Shown piece after piece: positions 56,683 to 64,000 of a DNA stretch of 64,000 nucleotides. Every line of letters begins with the position of its first letter. Positions within the stretch are counted from its first letter, which is position 1. The stretch is from Methanosarcina mazei S-6 (lineage in GTDB: Archaea > Halobacteriota > Methanosarcinia > Methanosarcinales > Methanosarcinaceae), in assembly GCF_000970205.1 (NCBI RefSeq), contig NZ_CP009512.1, positions 2,542,001 to 2,606,000 of the forward strand, read 5' to 3'. A program made the translations under genes and the position numbers. Under the pieces are notes generated by a model that made no database searches, was not told the origin of the DNA, and was given only the letters and a program-made list of their open reading frames with translations.

Positions 56683-56812
56683 GATAAAGAAATGTCAAAG
56701 ATAAAAGAATTCCATAGATGAATGTCAAAAATAAAGGAATTCTATAGATAAAGAAATTCTATAGATAAAGGAATGTTAAAGATAAAGGAGTTCTATAGAT
56801 AAAGGAATGTTA
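56683..56812. repeat. Interspersed short repeats between convergent genes
   Basis: ATAAAGGAATTCTATAGAT and AAAGGAATGTTAAAG-like units recur about six times between the convergent MscS and paaK genes. The remainder of 56503-56853 shows no gene. Confidence 0.8.
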
Positions 56813-56853
56813 AGAGAGAAATAAAGTAAGAAAAGCTAAATGGTGAAAGGAAT

Positions 56854-58161
56854 TTAAAGCTCCCTTTCATCAATCACTCTTTTTGTCTTTTTCATGCTTC
56901 TTGGAAGCTCCCCAAGCTTCACGCCCATGATATCCACAGTTACTCCGATAAAATCCTTGAACGCTTTTCCAAGGGCTTTTTCAGTTTTTGCTTTCTTTGC
57001 AGGGTCTTCTGCCCCTTCGATTTCAACCCTGAAAGTCATGCTGTCCCTGCCGTCTTTACGGGTAAGGAGGATCTGGTACTCACTGCTCACCCCGGGAACT
57101 TTCTGGATGATATCCTCAATCTGTCCGGGATAGATATTTACAGCCTTGAATTTTATGCGGTCATCAGACCTTCCGAGAATCCTGTCTATTCTGGGGAAAG
57201 GGCAGCCACATTTGCATAGCCCCGGGATTATGCGCGTCAGATCTCTTGTCCTGTAGCGGATCAGGGGAGCGCCTTCTTTAGTAAGCGTGGTGATAACAAG
57301 TTCTCCAAGGGTGCCGTCAGGAAGCTGCTCGCCGGTTATAGGGTCGATGATCTCAAAAAGCAGGTTGTCAGACCAGTAATGCATACCTTCATGGTAAGAG
57401 CAGTCAAGGGCAATTCCGGGACCATAGATTTCTGTCAGCCCGTAGATGTCAAAGGTCTCGATTCCAAGTTCGTTTTCGATTCTGCTGCGCATCTTTTCGC
57501 TCCAGCGTTCCGATCCGATAACACCTGTTCGGAGATGGATCCGGTCCTTTAAGCCGCGTTTTTCGATCTCCTCGGCAAGCAAAAGAGCATACGAAGAAGT
57601 GCTTGCAAGAGCCGTGGTCTTCAGATCCACAAGCATCTCAAGCTGTTTTTCAGTATTTCCGGGACCTGTGGGGATCGCCATCGCTCCGAGGCGTTCGGCT
57701 CCGAGCTGGAACCCTATCCCTGCAGTCCAGAGCCCGTACCCAGGAGTTATCTGGATCCTGTCCTGGTTGGTAAGCCCTGCCAGCATATAGCAACGCATCA
57801 TAAGCTCTGCCCAGGTATCAACATCGTTTCGGGTATAGGGAATAATGACAGGCTTGCCTGTAGTTCCAGAAGAAGAATGGATCCTGACAACCGCAGAGTC
57901 AGGCACTGCCTGCAGACCAAGAGGGTATGCATCCCTCAGTTCTTCTTTATGAGTAAAAGGAAGGAGTTTCAGGTCTTCGAGAGACTTTATTTTTTCTATG
58001 TCCACGTTTGCTTCCCTGAATTTCTTCTGGTAAAACGGGCTGCCCTGAACTACACGTTTAAGCAGGTCCTTCAGTTTTGCAAGAGTATCTTCTTCCGAGA
58101 GTTTGGGATTGTAGAGCTGGACATCAGGATCGAGTTCAGACTCCAGGGTTGCTTCATACAT
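56854..58161 (-). CDS. paaK: Phenylacetate-CoA ligase family protein
   Basis: 435 residues, the usual length. AMP-forming ligase motifs are present: the phosphate loop SSSGTTGKPVIIPYT, GLTEIYGPG, YRTRDLTRI, and the C-terminal KAVNIYPGQIEDII. It activates arylacetates (phenyl- or indoleacetate) to CoA thioesters. It is the third gene of the iorA-iorB-paaK operon, overlapping iorB by 8 bp, with GGTGA before its ATG. The product feeds, or is made by, the neighbouring indolepyruvate oxidoreductase. Confidence 0.93.
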   Translation of the reverse strand: MYEATLESELDPDVQLYNPKLSEEDTLAKLKDLLKRVVQGSPFYQKKFREANVDIEKIKSLEDLKLLPFTHKEELRDAYPLGLQAVPDSAVVRIHSSSGTTGKPVIIPYTRNDVDTWAELMMRCYMLAGLTNQDRIQITPGYGLWTAGIGFQLGAERLGAMAIPTGPGNTEKQLEMLVDLKTTALASTSSYALLLAEEIEKRGLKDRIHLRTGVIGSERWSEKMRSRIENELGIETFDIYGLTEIYGPGIALDCSYHEGMHYWSDNLLFEIIDPITGEQLPDGTLGELVITTLTKEGAPLIRYRTRDLTRIIPGLCKCGCPFPRIDRILGRSDDRIKFKAVNIYPGQIEDIIQKVPGVSSEYQILLTRKDGRDSMTFRVEIEGAEDPAKKAKTEKALGKAFKDFIGVTVDIMGVKLGELPRSMKKTKRVIDEREL

Positions 58162-58846
58162 TTGATTTCACCTTCTGTTTCCCGTCCTGAGACGTGGAGA
58201 TTAGCTTGATTTTTTTGACAGCTTCTTCAAAAGCAGCCCTGTTTACAGCCCTGTGTTTTTCAGGAATTTCAGCTTCCATTAATGCCAGGACGATTTCTTT
58301 TGAAAAAGGTAATATGCCCATACCCGCAGCCGCTCCAATCATTGCAACATTGGCAGCTCTGTATGTCCCTGCTTCTTCTGCAAGCCTCGTGAAATCCAGG
58401 CAGAAGAAATCAGGAAACCCTGTTTTCAGGTAAGACAGCAGAGCCCCGGGATTATATTCAGGGCTTCCGGGAGGCTTTGATGCAGGTGGTATGGCATGAG
58501 AGTTTACTATTATTTTTCCGCCTTCTTTCAGGAACGGGAGATTCCTTATGGTTTCTGCGGGTTCAAGCCCTATGAGCAGGTCTGCCTTCCCTTCCGGGAT
58601 AAGGGAACCTGAAATCTCGTCTCCTATCCTGACATGGCTGCTCACAGAACCCTCCCTCTGGGACATGCCTATGGTTTCGGCAGTACTCACACGGAACCCG
58701 GCTTTCATTGCAGAAAGTGCAAGAATTCGGGAAGCAAGCACAACCCCCTGCCCTCCGACCCCTGCAATAAGGATATCGTATTTCATTCCTGCAGGTCTTT
58801 TTGTCCCTTCCGCAGTTCTTTCAGAGATTGTTCCTTCGTCCTTCAT
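58154..58846 (-). CDS. iorB: Indolepyruvate ferredoxin oxidoreductase, beta subunit
   Basis: 230 residues. The core from residue 22 reads KYDILIAGVGGQGVVLASRIL and then SQREGSVSSHVRIG, characteristic of the gamma-like 2-oxoacid oxidoreductase domain. The first 21 residues are an unusual Glu-rich extension. They are kept because the ATG overlaps the iorA stop (ATGA) and has GGGGTGAAG upstream, whereas the inner ATG has no good site. It pairs with the alpha subunit to form the enzyme. Confidence 0.93.
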   Translation of the reverse strand: MKDEGTISERTAEGTKRPAGMKYDILIAGVGGQGVVLASRILALSAMKAGFRVSTAETIGMSQREGSVSSHVRIGDEISGSLIPEGKADLLIGLEPAETIRNLPFLKEGGKIIVNSHAIPPASKPPGSPEYNPGALLSYLKTGFPDFFCLDFTRLAEEAGTYRAANVAMIGAAAGMGILPFSKEIVLALMEAEIPEKHRAVNRAAFEEAVKKIKLISTSQDGKQKVKSNV

Positions 58847-60714
58847 TTCTTCACCCCGGTTTCTATTATGGCTCCTGAAGGACAGACCTGTGCACAGAGC
58901 CCGCAGCCGCTGCAGCTGTCCTGGATGACAGGCTTTTCTTCTCCCGCAGGAAGGAAAAGAGCAGGGCAGCCGAGCTGCTTTACACAGAGCCCGCAGCCTG
59001 TACAGCTTTCAGTATCAATTTCGAAGCGTATTACGGGTTTTGTAATCCCCACGCATTTTCCTTTAAACACGACTGCGGAAGGACCTTTAAATTCCACGGC
59101 TTCTTTTGCTGCCTCAATGCAGCCTTCAAGGCTATTTTCCAGGCTGTCTATGTCCACGGACCTTACAAGTTCAACCCCACAGCTCCGTATCACATCGGAG
59201 ATGTCAACGGCTTTTGACGGGCTTCCAAGTACGGTAACTCCGATTCCCGGATGAGTCTGGTGTCCTGTCATGGCAGTCGTGCGGTTGTCAAGGACTGCAA
59301 GGGTAACATCGGATCCATTGTAAACCGCATTTATCACAGCCGGGATGCCTGAATGGAAAAAGGTCGAGTCCCCTATGAAAGCCACCTGCTTAACCCCGGG
59401 ATTCGCACGGGAAAGGCCTCCTGCGATGCTCATGCCCGCCCCCATGCAGAGGCAGGTGTCAACCATATTGAGAGGGTGTGCGTTTCCGAGGGTATAGCAG
59501 CCGATATCCCCGGAAAAAATAGTCTCGACCTGAAAATCCTTTTTAAGCTGCTTTGAAGCCTGCTTGAAAGCATAAAAAACAGTCCTGTGCATGCAGCCGG
59601 CACAGAGGGTTGGAGCCCGGACTGGCAGAGGCGGGAGCCCACTTCTGGGAATTGCAGGGGCAGAATGGGATAGTCGAGAAGTTTCCCCAAGTTCTGCAAG
59701 CACTTTGTTTATGCAGTCAATGATAATATCAACGTTATACTCTCCGCTCACCGGGAAAAAGCCGTTCTTTTTTCCGTAAACATCAGCAGGCAGATGAGCC
59801 CTTCCTATGAGCTGGAGTGCCTGTTCTTCAAGGTAAGGGTCAAGTTCTTCGACCACTATCAGTTTTTCGATCCCCTTTAAGAAAGAAAGGGCTGCCTTTT
59901 CAGGAAAAGGATAAACTGTCCCGACCCGGAAGAGAGTGAAAAGCTCTTCAAAACCCTTTACAGCTTCCTTTACATAGAGGGCTGAAACCCCTGAAGCCAT
60001 GATCCCTATTTTCCCGCTTCCGGAAACGGAATTGTACTTAAGCTCAGAAAAGAGGTCCGAAAGCTGTACCTGCACATTTTCAAGCCAGGGGTGACGCTCT
60101 GCAGTGAGCCTTGGAAATATCGTCCAGCGCCTGTCCTTTGTAAAACCTTCACAGAAAGCTTCAACAGGGGAAGGTTCGGAATTTAAAAGTTCAACATCCC
60201 CACTGCTGTGGGAAACCCTTGTTGTGGTCCTGAGGATGACGGGGACTTCAAACTGGTGTGAAATTTCGAAAGCCAGCTTTGTAAGCTCGTAAGCTTCCTG
60301 AGGACTTGCAGGGTCAAGGACGGGTATATTTGCAAAATGCCCGAAAGACCTTGTGTCCTGTTCGGTCTGGGAAGAATGGGGTCCCGGGTCGTCTGCGACA
60401 AGCAGGACAAGAGCACCTTTTACTCCGATATAGGTCAGGCTCATAAGGGGATCGGATGCAACATTCAAACCAACCTGCTTCATTGTCACAAGAGCCTTTG
60501 CTCCGGAGTAAGCCGCCCCTGCAGCCGTTTCCAGTGCAACTTTTTCGTTGCTCGACCACTCGGCATAGACCCCGCATTTTTCGGCGTGCCGGGCAATCGT
60601 TTCCAGAGCTTCGGTCGAGGGTGTGCCGGGATACCCTGTAACTACCTGGACTCCTGCTTCTATAGCTCCAAATGCAATGGCTTCATTACCCATTAACAGT
60701 TTTTTTTCAGTCAA
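58843..60714 (-). CDS. iorA: Indolepyruvate ferredoxin oxidoreductase, alpha subunit
   Basis: 623 residues. It converts arylpyruvates plus CoA to arylacetyl-CoA and CO2 with reduced ferredoxin, or in reverse fixes CO2 onto arylacetyl-CoA. The N-terminal pyrimidine-binding domain begins LLMGNEAIAFGAIEAGV. The TPP domain contains CAGCMHRTVFYAF and GDIGCYTLG. The C-terminus carries two cluster motifs, CTGCGLCVKQLGCPAL and CSGCGLCAQVCPSG; the first has an atypical spacing. The start is TTG. With PaaK it can recycle aromatic acids into phenylalanine, tyrosine and tryptophan precursors. Confidence 0.94.
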   Translation of the reverse strand: MTEKKLLMGNEAIAFGAIEAGVQVVTGYPGTPSTEALETIARHAEKCGVYAEWSSNEKVALETAAGAAYSGAKALVTMKQVGLNVASDPLMSLTYIGVKGALVLLVADDPGPHSSQTEQDTRSFGHFANIPVLDPASPQEAYELTKLAFEISHQFEVPVILRTTTRVSHSSGDVELLNSEPSPVEAFCEGFTKDRRWTIFPRLTAERHPWLENVQVQLSDLFSELKYNSVSGSGKIGIMASGVSALYVKEAVKGFEELFTLFRVGTVYPFPEKAALSFLKGIEKLIVVEELDPYLEEQALQLIGRAHLPADVYGKKNGFFPVSGEYNVDIIIDCINKVLAELGETSRLSHSAPAIPRSGLPPLPVRAPTLCAGCMHRTVFYAFKQASKQLKKDFQVETIFSGDIGCYTLGNAHPLNMVDTCLCMGAGMSIAGGLSRANPGVKQVAFIGDSTFFHSGIPAVINAVYNGSDVTLAVLDNRTTAMTGHQTHPGIGVTVLGSPSKAVDISDVIRSCGVELVRSVDIDSLENSLEGCIEAAKEAVEFKGPSAVVFKGKCVGITKPVIRFEIDTESCTGCGLCVKQLGCPALFLPAGEEKPVIQDSCSGCGLCAQVCPSGAIIETGVKK

Positions 60715-61467
60715 ATAAGCTCATCTCGGATTGTGGGTAATATTTAATGAAATGTATAATTTAGACAGACCTCAAAAGAAATAAAATGAGGTTGAATACA
60801 AACCTGAATTCCCAAATGATATGATAAAACTGTTTGAGAATTCGAAAAAGATTTTAAGGAATTCTTCCACCGCTTTCGCTGCGGGAATATGATGTTCATC
60901 TATGTACAATGCTGTGGGAAGAAGTACGTAGAATTTGAATATAAAGTTTTTGTTTTATGAGGTTAAGGGGTTATCAAATTACACTTATAAGTATGAAGTT
61001 GTTTATGAATATATGATAATTATGAATATGTCAAAATTCAATCTAATTTCGTAAGACCCGAACTTAAACCATATCAACCTTACAAAATGAAGTTATTTAA
61101 TGAATTATTTTAAGAGGTCCTTAACCTGTTATCTAAAAAACAATTAACATTAAAAAAACGAAGGAAGTATAAGCAATTACCAGATCGCTGGCAAAATAAA
61201 TCGATGTGCTGAAAAAGAAAGTCGAAGCGCTTAAAAAGACCCTGAAAGAAGATTAACATGTGAGAAACAAATGTTTTTTCTTTAATCCTTTAACCCTAAA
61301 ACTTAATCCCTGACATTATGACTTGAAAATTTTTATAATTTTAAACTGACTCCCAGACCAAGATTCCCAAGTTTTAACCATCTTCAGTATTATACGATTT
61401 TGAATCGTTTGTAAACGGTTATATACGACATTTTAACGCTGAAGCGATACTAATTATAATCCTCTGT
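60715..61467. other. Gene-poor region
   Basis: About 750 bp without a supportable gene. Near 61200-61255 a broken frame encodes LKKKVEALKKTLKED and then a stop, preceded by stops in the same frame; it looks like the remnant of a coiled-coil protein's C-terminus. TATA-like elements occur but face no gene closely. Confidence 0.4.
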
Positions 61468-62145
61468 TTACACAGTTTTTCTCCCGAACATCACTGCAAA
61501 CTGGTAATATTTGTAAATACAGCTCACATCACGGAAACCTGCTTCTTTAAGCCAGTTAAGCTGCTGATTCATTTCTATATCTTTATCAAGCTTTGACCTT
61601 TCATAGCCAGCAGCTATTTCCTCTTCTGTCAGGCCGCTATTTTCGACATACTGTCTCCAGATTGTCTTATTCAGGTTTTCTATGAAAGCAGTTTCTCCGT
61701 GTACCAGATCCGCATTAATAAAAATCCCGCTTTCTTTAAGAATGGAATAGCTTCTTTTGTAAAGCTCTTTTTTATCCTCATCTTCAAGATGGTGGATGGA
61801 TAAGGCTGAAACTACCATATCATATTTTTCTTCGAAATCGTATTTTGAATAATCTGCTTCAATATATTTTACTTTTAAATTGCCCCTGAACCTGTTTTTT
61901 GCAATTTCAAGCATTTTTTCCGACATGTCAACGAGGGTAAACGTTGCCTCAGGATATTTTTCCATCAAAAATGCCGATAAAAGTCCAGTTCCAGCGCCCA
62001 GGTCCAGTATATCAGGGTTTTCCGTATCCACCGATGCTATGGACACGGATACTCCATAAAAATCATCGAAGCACGGTATAAACTTCCTTCTCTGTTCATC
62101 ATACTTTCCTGAAACAGCATCAAACTTTCTCTTAATTTCGCTCAT
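61468..62145 (-). CDS. Class I SAM-dependent methyltransferase
   Basis: 225 residues. Motif I is ILDLGAGTGLLSAFL, motif II includes TLVDMSEKMLEIA, and a post-motif segment reads YDMVVSALSIHHLEDEDK. The rest is a helical cap. The substrate is unknown; the fold group includes small-molecule and ubiquinone/tocopherol-type methyltransferases. GGAG lies six bases before the ATG. It faces a small gene on the other strand. Confidence 0.9.
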   Translation of the reverse strand: MSEIKRKFDAVSGKYDEQRRKFIPCFDDFYGVSVSIASVDTENPDILDLGAGTGLLSAFLMEKYPEATFTLVDMSEKMLEIAKNRFRGNLKVKYIEADYSKYDFEEKYDMVVSALSIHHLEDEDKKELYKRSYSILKESGIFINADLVHGETAFIENLNKTIWRQYVENSGLTEEEIAAGYERSKLDKDIEMNQQLNWLKEAGFRDVSCIYKYYQFAVMFGRKTV

Positions 62146-62335
62146 TTTTTCTCCGCTTTCTCCGGGTTTTGAACTCAGGAACGAATCTTCATTTTTTCAC
62201 TCATTTTTACCCATTAATACTACCGCATACAATTAATTCATTTTGACATATCAACCGTGACTGCAAATAAATTTCAGCCCCTAAAAACTGATATTTAACT
62301 GATATTCGTACATCTCTGCAGGGCTCAAAAAATAA

Positions 62336-62349
62336 TTTATTTATATTTT
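62336..62349 (+). promoter_or_regulatory. TATA box for a nearly leaderless mRNA
   Basis: TTTATTTATATTTT is centred about 26 bp before the ATG at 62367, so transcription should start at or within a few bases of the start codon. Confidence 0.45.
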
Positions 62350-62366
62350 GCGGCAATGTTACAGTC

Positions 62367-62615
62367 ATGCACTGCGAAGATAAAACGGCAGACAGTGCCG
62401 ATAAGAGTAGAGAGTTTGGCGTACTGGGAAATGTCCTGATGGAACTGCAGAGAGAAGAACTTGAGGAAATTGACACATGCCTTGAGGAAACCCGGAAAGC
62501 CGGCGTGACACAGAATACTGCGGAGATATTGGCAGAGATCAATGCATCATTAAAAGAGATTGCTGCGACGCAGAAGAAAATACTGGAAGAACTGCAAAAA
62601 AACAGGACAGATTAA
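62367..62615 (+). CDS. Small coiled-coil protein, 82 aa
   Basis: Acidic, soluble, almost wholly helical. A heptad-like segment runs from ELQREELEEIDTCLEE to the end (ASLKEIAATQKKILEEL). There is no ribosome binding site, but the TATA box spacing supports a leaderless transcript. No family is recognised. The reverse strand is also open here (62207-62542), but its product is not protein-like. Confidence 0.6.
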   Translation: MHCEDKTADSADKSREFGVLGNVLMELQREELEEIDTCLEETRKAGVTQNTAEILAEINASLKEIAATQKKILEELQKNRTD

Positions 62616-63027
62616 GTTCCATTTCATTTTTCCCAACACTTTAATGCTGCTTTAGGTCCACAATTATATTTTGGGCATGGGTGGATTGGAATAAAACAGG
62701 TACAAATTCACAAAAAACCTCTGGACAGGAGGTCAGCCCGGGGAATGATTTCCAGAGAAGTGATTCCGGGTGTGGGGGATTATGAAAGAGGTTTTGTCCA
62801 ACATAGAGAGATTTTCACATACGATTGCTCCCCACAACCCATTAAATATAATGCATCAGTTGTATTTATACTTCACTTATGAAAGGAGAATCTACACGCC
62901 GTTATTCAGGCCGGCCTGCTGGTCAAAGCTCAGCATAGATTATTCCTGATGGGCAGACCATCAATCAAGCCGTAAAAGATGTGGGAGGTTCAGGTCAAAG
63001 ATTTCTGCTTACTCATTTAAATTCTGA
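62616..63027. other. Intergenic region
   Basis: About 410 bp. A short open frame (62879-62938, 19 codons, MKGESTRRYSGRPAGQ) follows a TATA-like stretch but has no support beyond its ATG. Nothing else is seen. Confidence 0.35.
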
Positions 63028-63183
63028 TTATTCTTTCAGTTTCATGGGCTCTCCGCAGCAGTCAATATCACCCTTACAGCCCATGGAGCAGTGTCCGTCT
63101 CCGCACTGATTGACCACTTCAAGTTCGAGCCCGCATTTTTCGCAGACAAGAATCTGGCCCTGTTTTAGATTGGTGCAGTTCAC
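63028..63183 (-). CDS. Desulforedoxin-like small iron-binding protein, 51 aa
   Basis: Nine cysteines in 51 residues. The ends match the desulforedoxin/desulfoferrodoxin N-terminal iron site: VCEKCGLELEVV at one side and CCGEPMKL at the other, giving a CxxC plus CC Fe(Cys)4 centre. A Cys-rich insert (QCGDGHCSMGCKGD) lies between them and is not usual. The start is GTG with GGAGGGG six bases upstream. It is probably a small electron carrier or a redox or metal-binding protein. The gene is too short for common gene-finding limits. It lies 110 bp upstream of the malic-enzyme fragment's end on the same strand. Confidence 0.75.
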   Translation of the reverse strand: MNCTNLKQGQILVCEKCGLELEVVNQCGDGHCSMGCKGDIDCCGEPMKLKE

Positions 63184-63292
63184 TATTATCCCCTCCGGAT
63201 ATTTGACAGAGAAAATATGTAATTTAGGTTAAAATCGGTTTTGAAACAATAATCCTGAAGATTGGTCCGGAGACTCAGAGGATAAGGTTGGT

Positions 63293-64000
63293 TCAGAAAG
63301 TCTCTTCGAGTCTTTTTCTTGCCGCACAGCTTTCAAGGGAAGCGGATGCAACCGCTTTTGCAACTGCAGGGACCACGTGTTTGTCAAGAGGGTCAGGGAT
63401 TATATGGTCTTCCGAAAGCTCGCCTGAAGTCACAACATTTGCAAGGGCATGGGCTGCTGCCATTTCCATTTCAGGGGTTATCTTCCTTGCACAGGTTCCG
63501 AGAGCTCCTTTAAAGATTCCAGGGAAACTCAGGCAGTTGTTCAGCTGATTTGGGAAATCCGACCTGCCTGTAGCAACAATTCTTGCCCCAGCCCTTTTTG
63601 CAGCCTCGGGCATGATCTCAGGAACAGGGTTTGCCATAGCCATCACTATTGCATCTTTAGCCATGGAGCGGACCATGCTCCCGGTTACTATCCCTCCAAC
63701 CGAGACCCCTATAAACAGGTCAGCCCCCGGAAAAACTTCTTTGAGCTCTCCTTTTAACCTCTCAGGGTTCGTAATCCTGGAGATTTCGTCCTTGATAGTG
63801 TTCATGCCCTTTTCCCTGCCTTCATACACAATTCCCTGGCTGTCGCAGGCAAGGATTTTTGCAGGATTTGCTCCCGCCCGGACAAGGAACTTTAAAATTG
63901 CAACCCCGGCAGCCCCGAGCCCTGAGATTACTATTTTTAGTTCTGCCAGATCCTTTTTTACAATTTTAAGGGCATTAAGGAGCCCGGCAAATACGACAAT
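63293..64000 (-). CDS. NAD(P)-dependent malic enzyme, C-terminal part
   Basis: The frame is open from the stop at 63293 to the right edge, 235 residues of the C-terminal NAD-binding half. It contains LKIVISGLGAAGVAILKFL (the dinucleotide-binding loop), CDSQGIVYEGR, ADLFIGVSVGG, MAMANPVPEI and GRSDFPNQLNN, all characteristic of malic enzyme. It converts malate to pyruvate and CO2. The N-terminal catalytic domain lies outside the window. Confidence 0.93.
   Translation of the reverse strand: MVVFAGLLNALKIVKKDLAELKIVISGLGAAGVAILKFLVRAGANPAKILACDSQGIVYEGREKGMNTIKDEISRITNPERLKGELKEVFPGADLFIGVSVGGIVTGSMVRSMAKDAIVMAMANPVPEIMPEAAKRAGARIVATGRSDFPNQLNNCLSFPGIFKGALGTCARKITPEMEMAAAHALANVVTSGELSEDHIIPDPLDKHVVPAVAKAVASASLESCAARKRLEETF

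Noticed and set aside
61200-61256. Short frame encoding LKKKVEALKKTLKED
   Set aside because: No start codon and stops immediately upstream; at most a remnant of a gene.
62207-62542. Minus-strand frame of 111 codons
   Set aside because: Shadow of the small coiled-coil gene; Ser-rich product without start signal.
62879-62938. 19-codon frame beginning MKGESTRRYSGRP
   Set aside because: A TATA-like stretch precedes it but no ribosome binding site or other support; kept only as a note.

Overview
The window is a piece of a methanogenic archaeon's chromosome, almost certainly Methanosarcina. The evidence is methenyl-tetrahydromethanopterin cyclohydrolase (mch), archaeal-only families (DUF2124, UPF0280, DUF432), a large surface protein, A/T-rich intergenic DNA with archaeal TATA boxes, and a transposase with an in-frame UAG, the codon this genus can read as pyrrolysine. 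I cannot name the species from sequence alone.

Layout. 1-9.2 kb: accessory-looking region with a partial unknown gene, a lipoprotein serpin, a 996-residue HEAT-repeat protein, two small conserved proteins, an AI-2E/PerM-type permease, a decayed exported-protein gene, and two related structured RNA genes on the minus strand (7767-7970 and 8885-9046). 9.2-16.6 kb: five-gene minus-strand MoxR ATPase / DUF58 / von Willebrand factor A operon. 17.1-22 kb: MacB-like ABC ATPase, FtsX-like permease and secreted CARDB-like protein, then an alanine:sodium symporter. 22.2-27.6 kb: ACT protein, Na+/Ca2+ exchanger, two related GNAT acetyltransferase genes (one split by a complete IS66-type element with an 8-bp target duplication), and a NikR-like regulator. 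28.3-40.1 kb: FKBP-type isomerase, tRNA-Ser(UGA), acyltransferase, a tiny acidic ORF, U32 peptidase-family protein, mch, DUF2124, alpha/beta hydrolase, LL-diaminopimelate aminotransferase and UPF0280. 40.6-46.5 kb: PocR-PAS histidine kinase, a tungsten-type aldehyde ferredoxin oxidoreductase coupled to a MoaD-like protein, and an isochorismatase-fold hydrolase. 46.7-56.5 kb: a membrane/osmotic cluster of two MscS channels, DUF432, CorA, a TM-helix-repeat protein and a fasciclin/DUF4430-like surface protein. 56.8-64 kb: paaK-iorB-iorA operon (aryl-acid activation and 2-oxoacid oxidation), a methyltransferase, a small coiled-coil protein, a 51-residue desulforedoxin-like protein, and the C-terminal part of malic enzyme.

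The most interesting item is the RNA pair. Each copy has a TATA box about 26 bp upstream, 5' and 3' ends that pair completely on the minus strand, a conserved internal stem and an oligo-U end. Other notable signals are the in-frame UAG in the IS66 transposase, two exported-protein genes with a good ribosome binding site but ATA or ATT at the start position, and short-period tandem arrays placed again and again at gene 3' ends.
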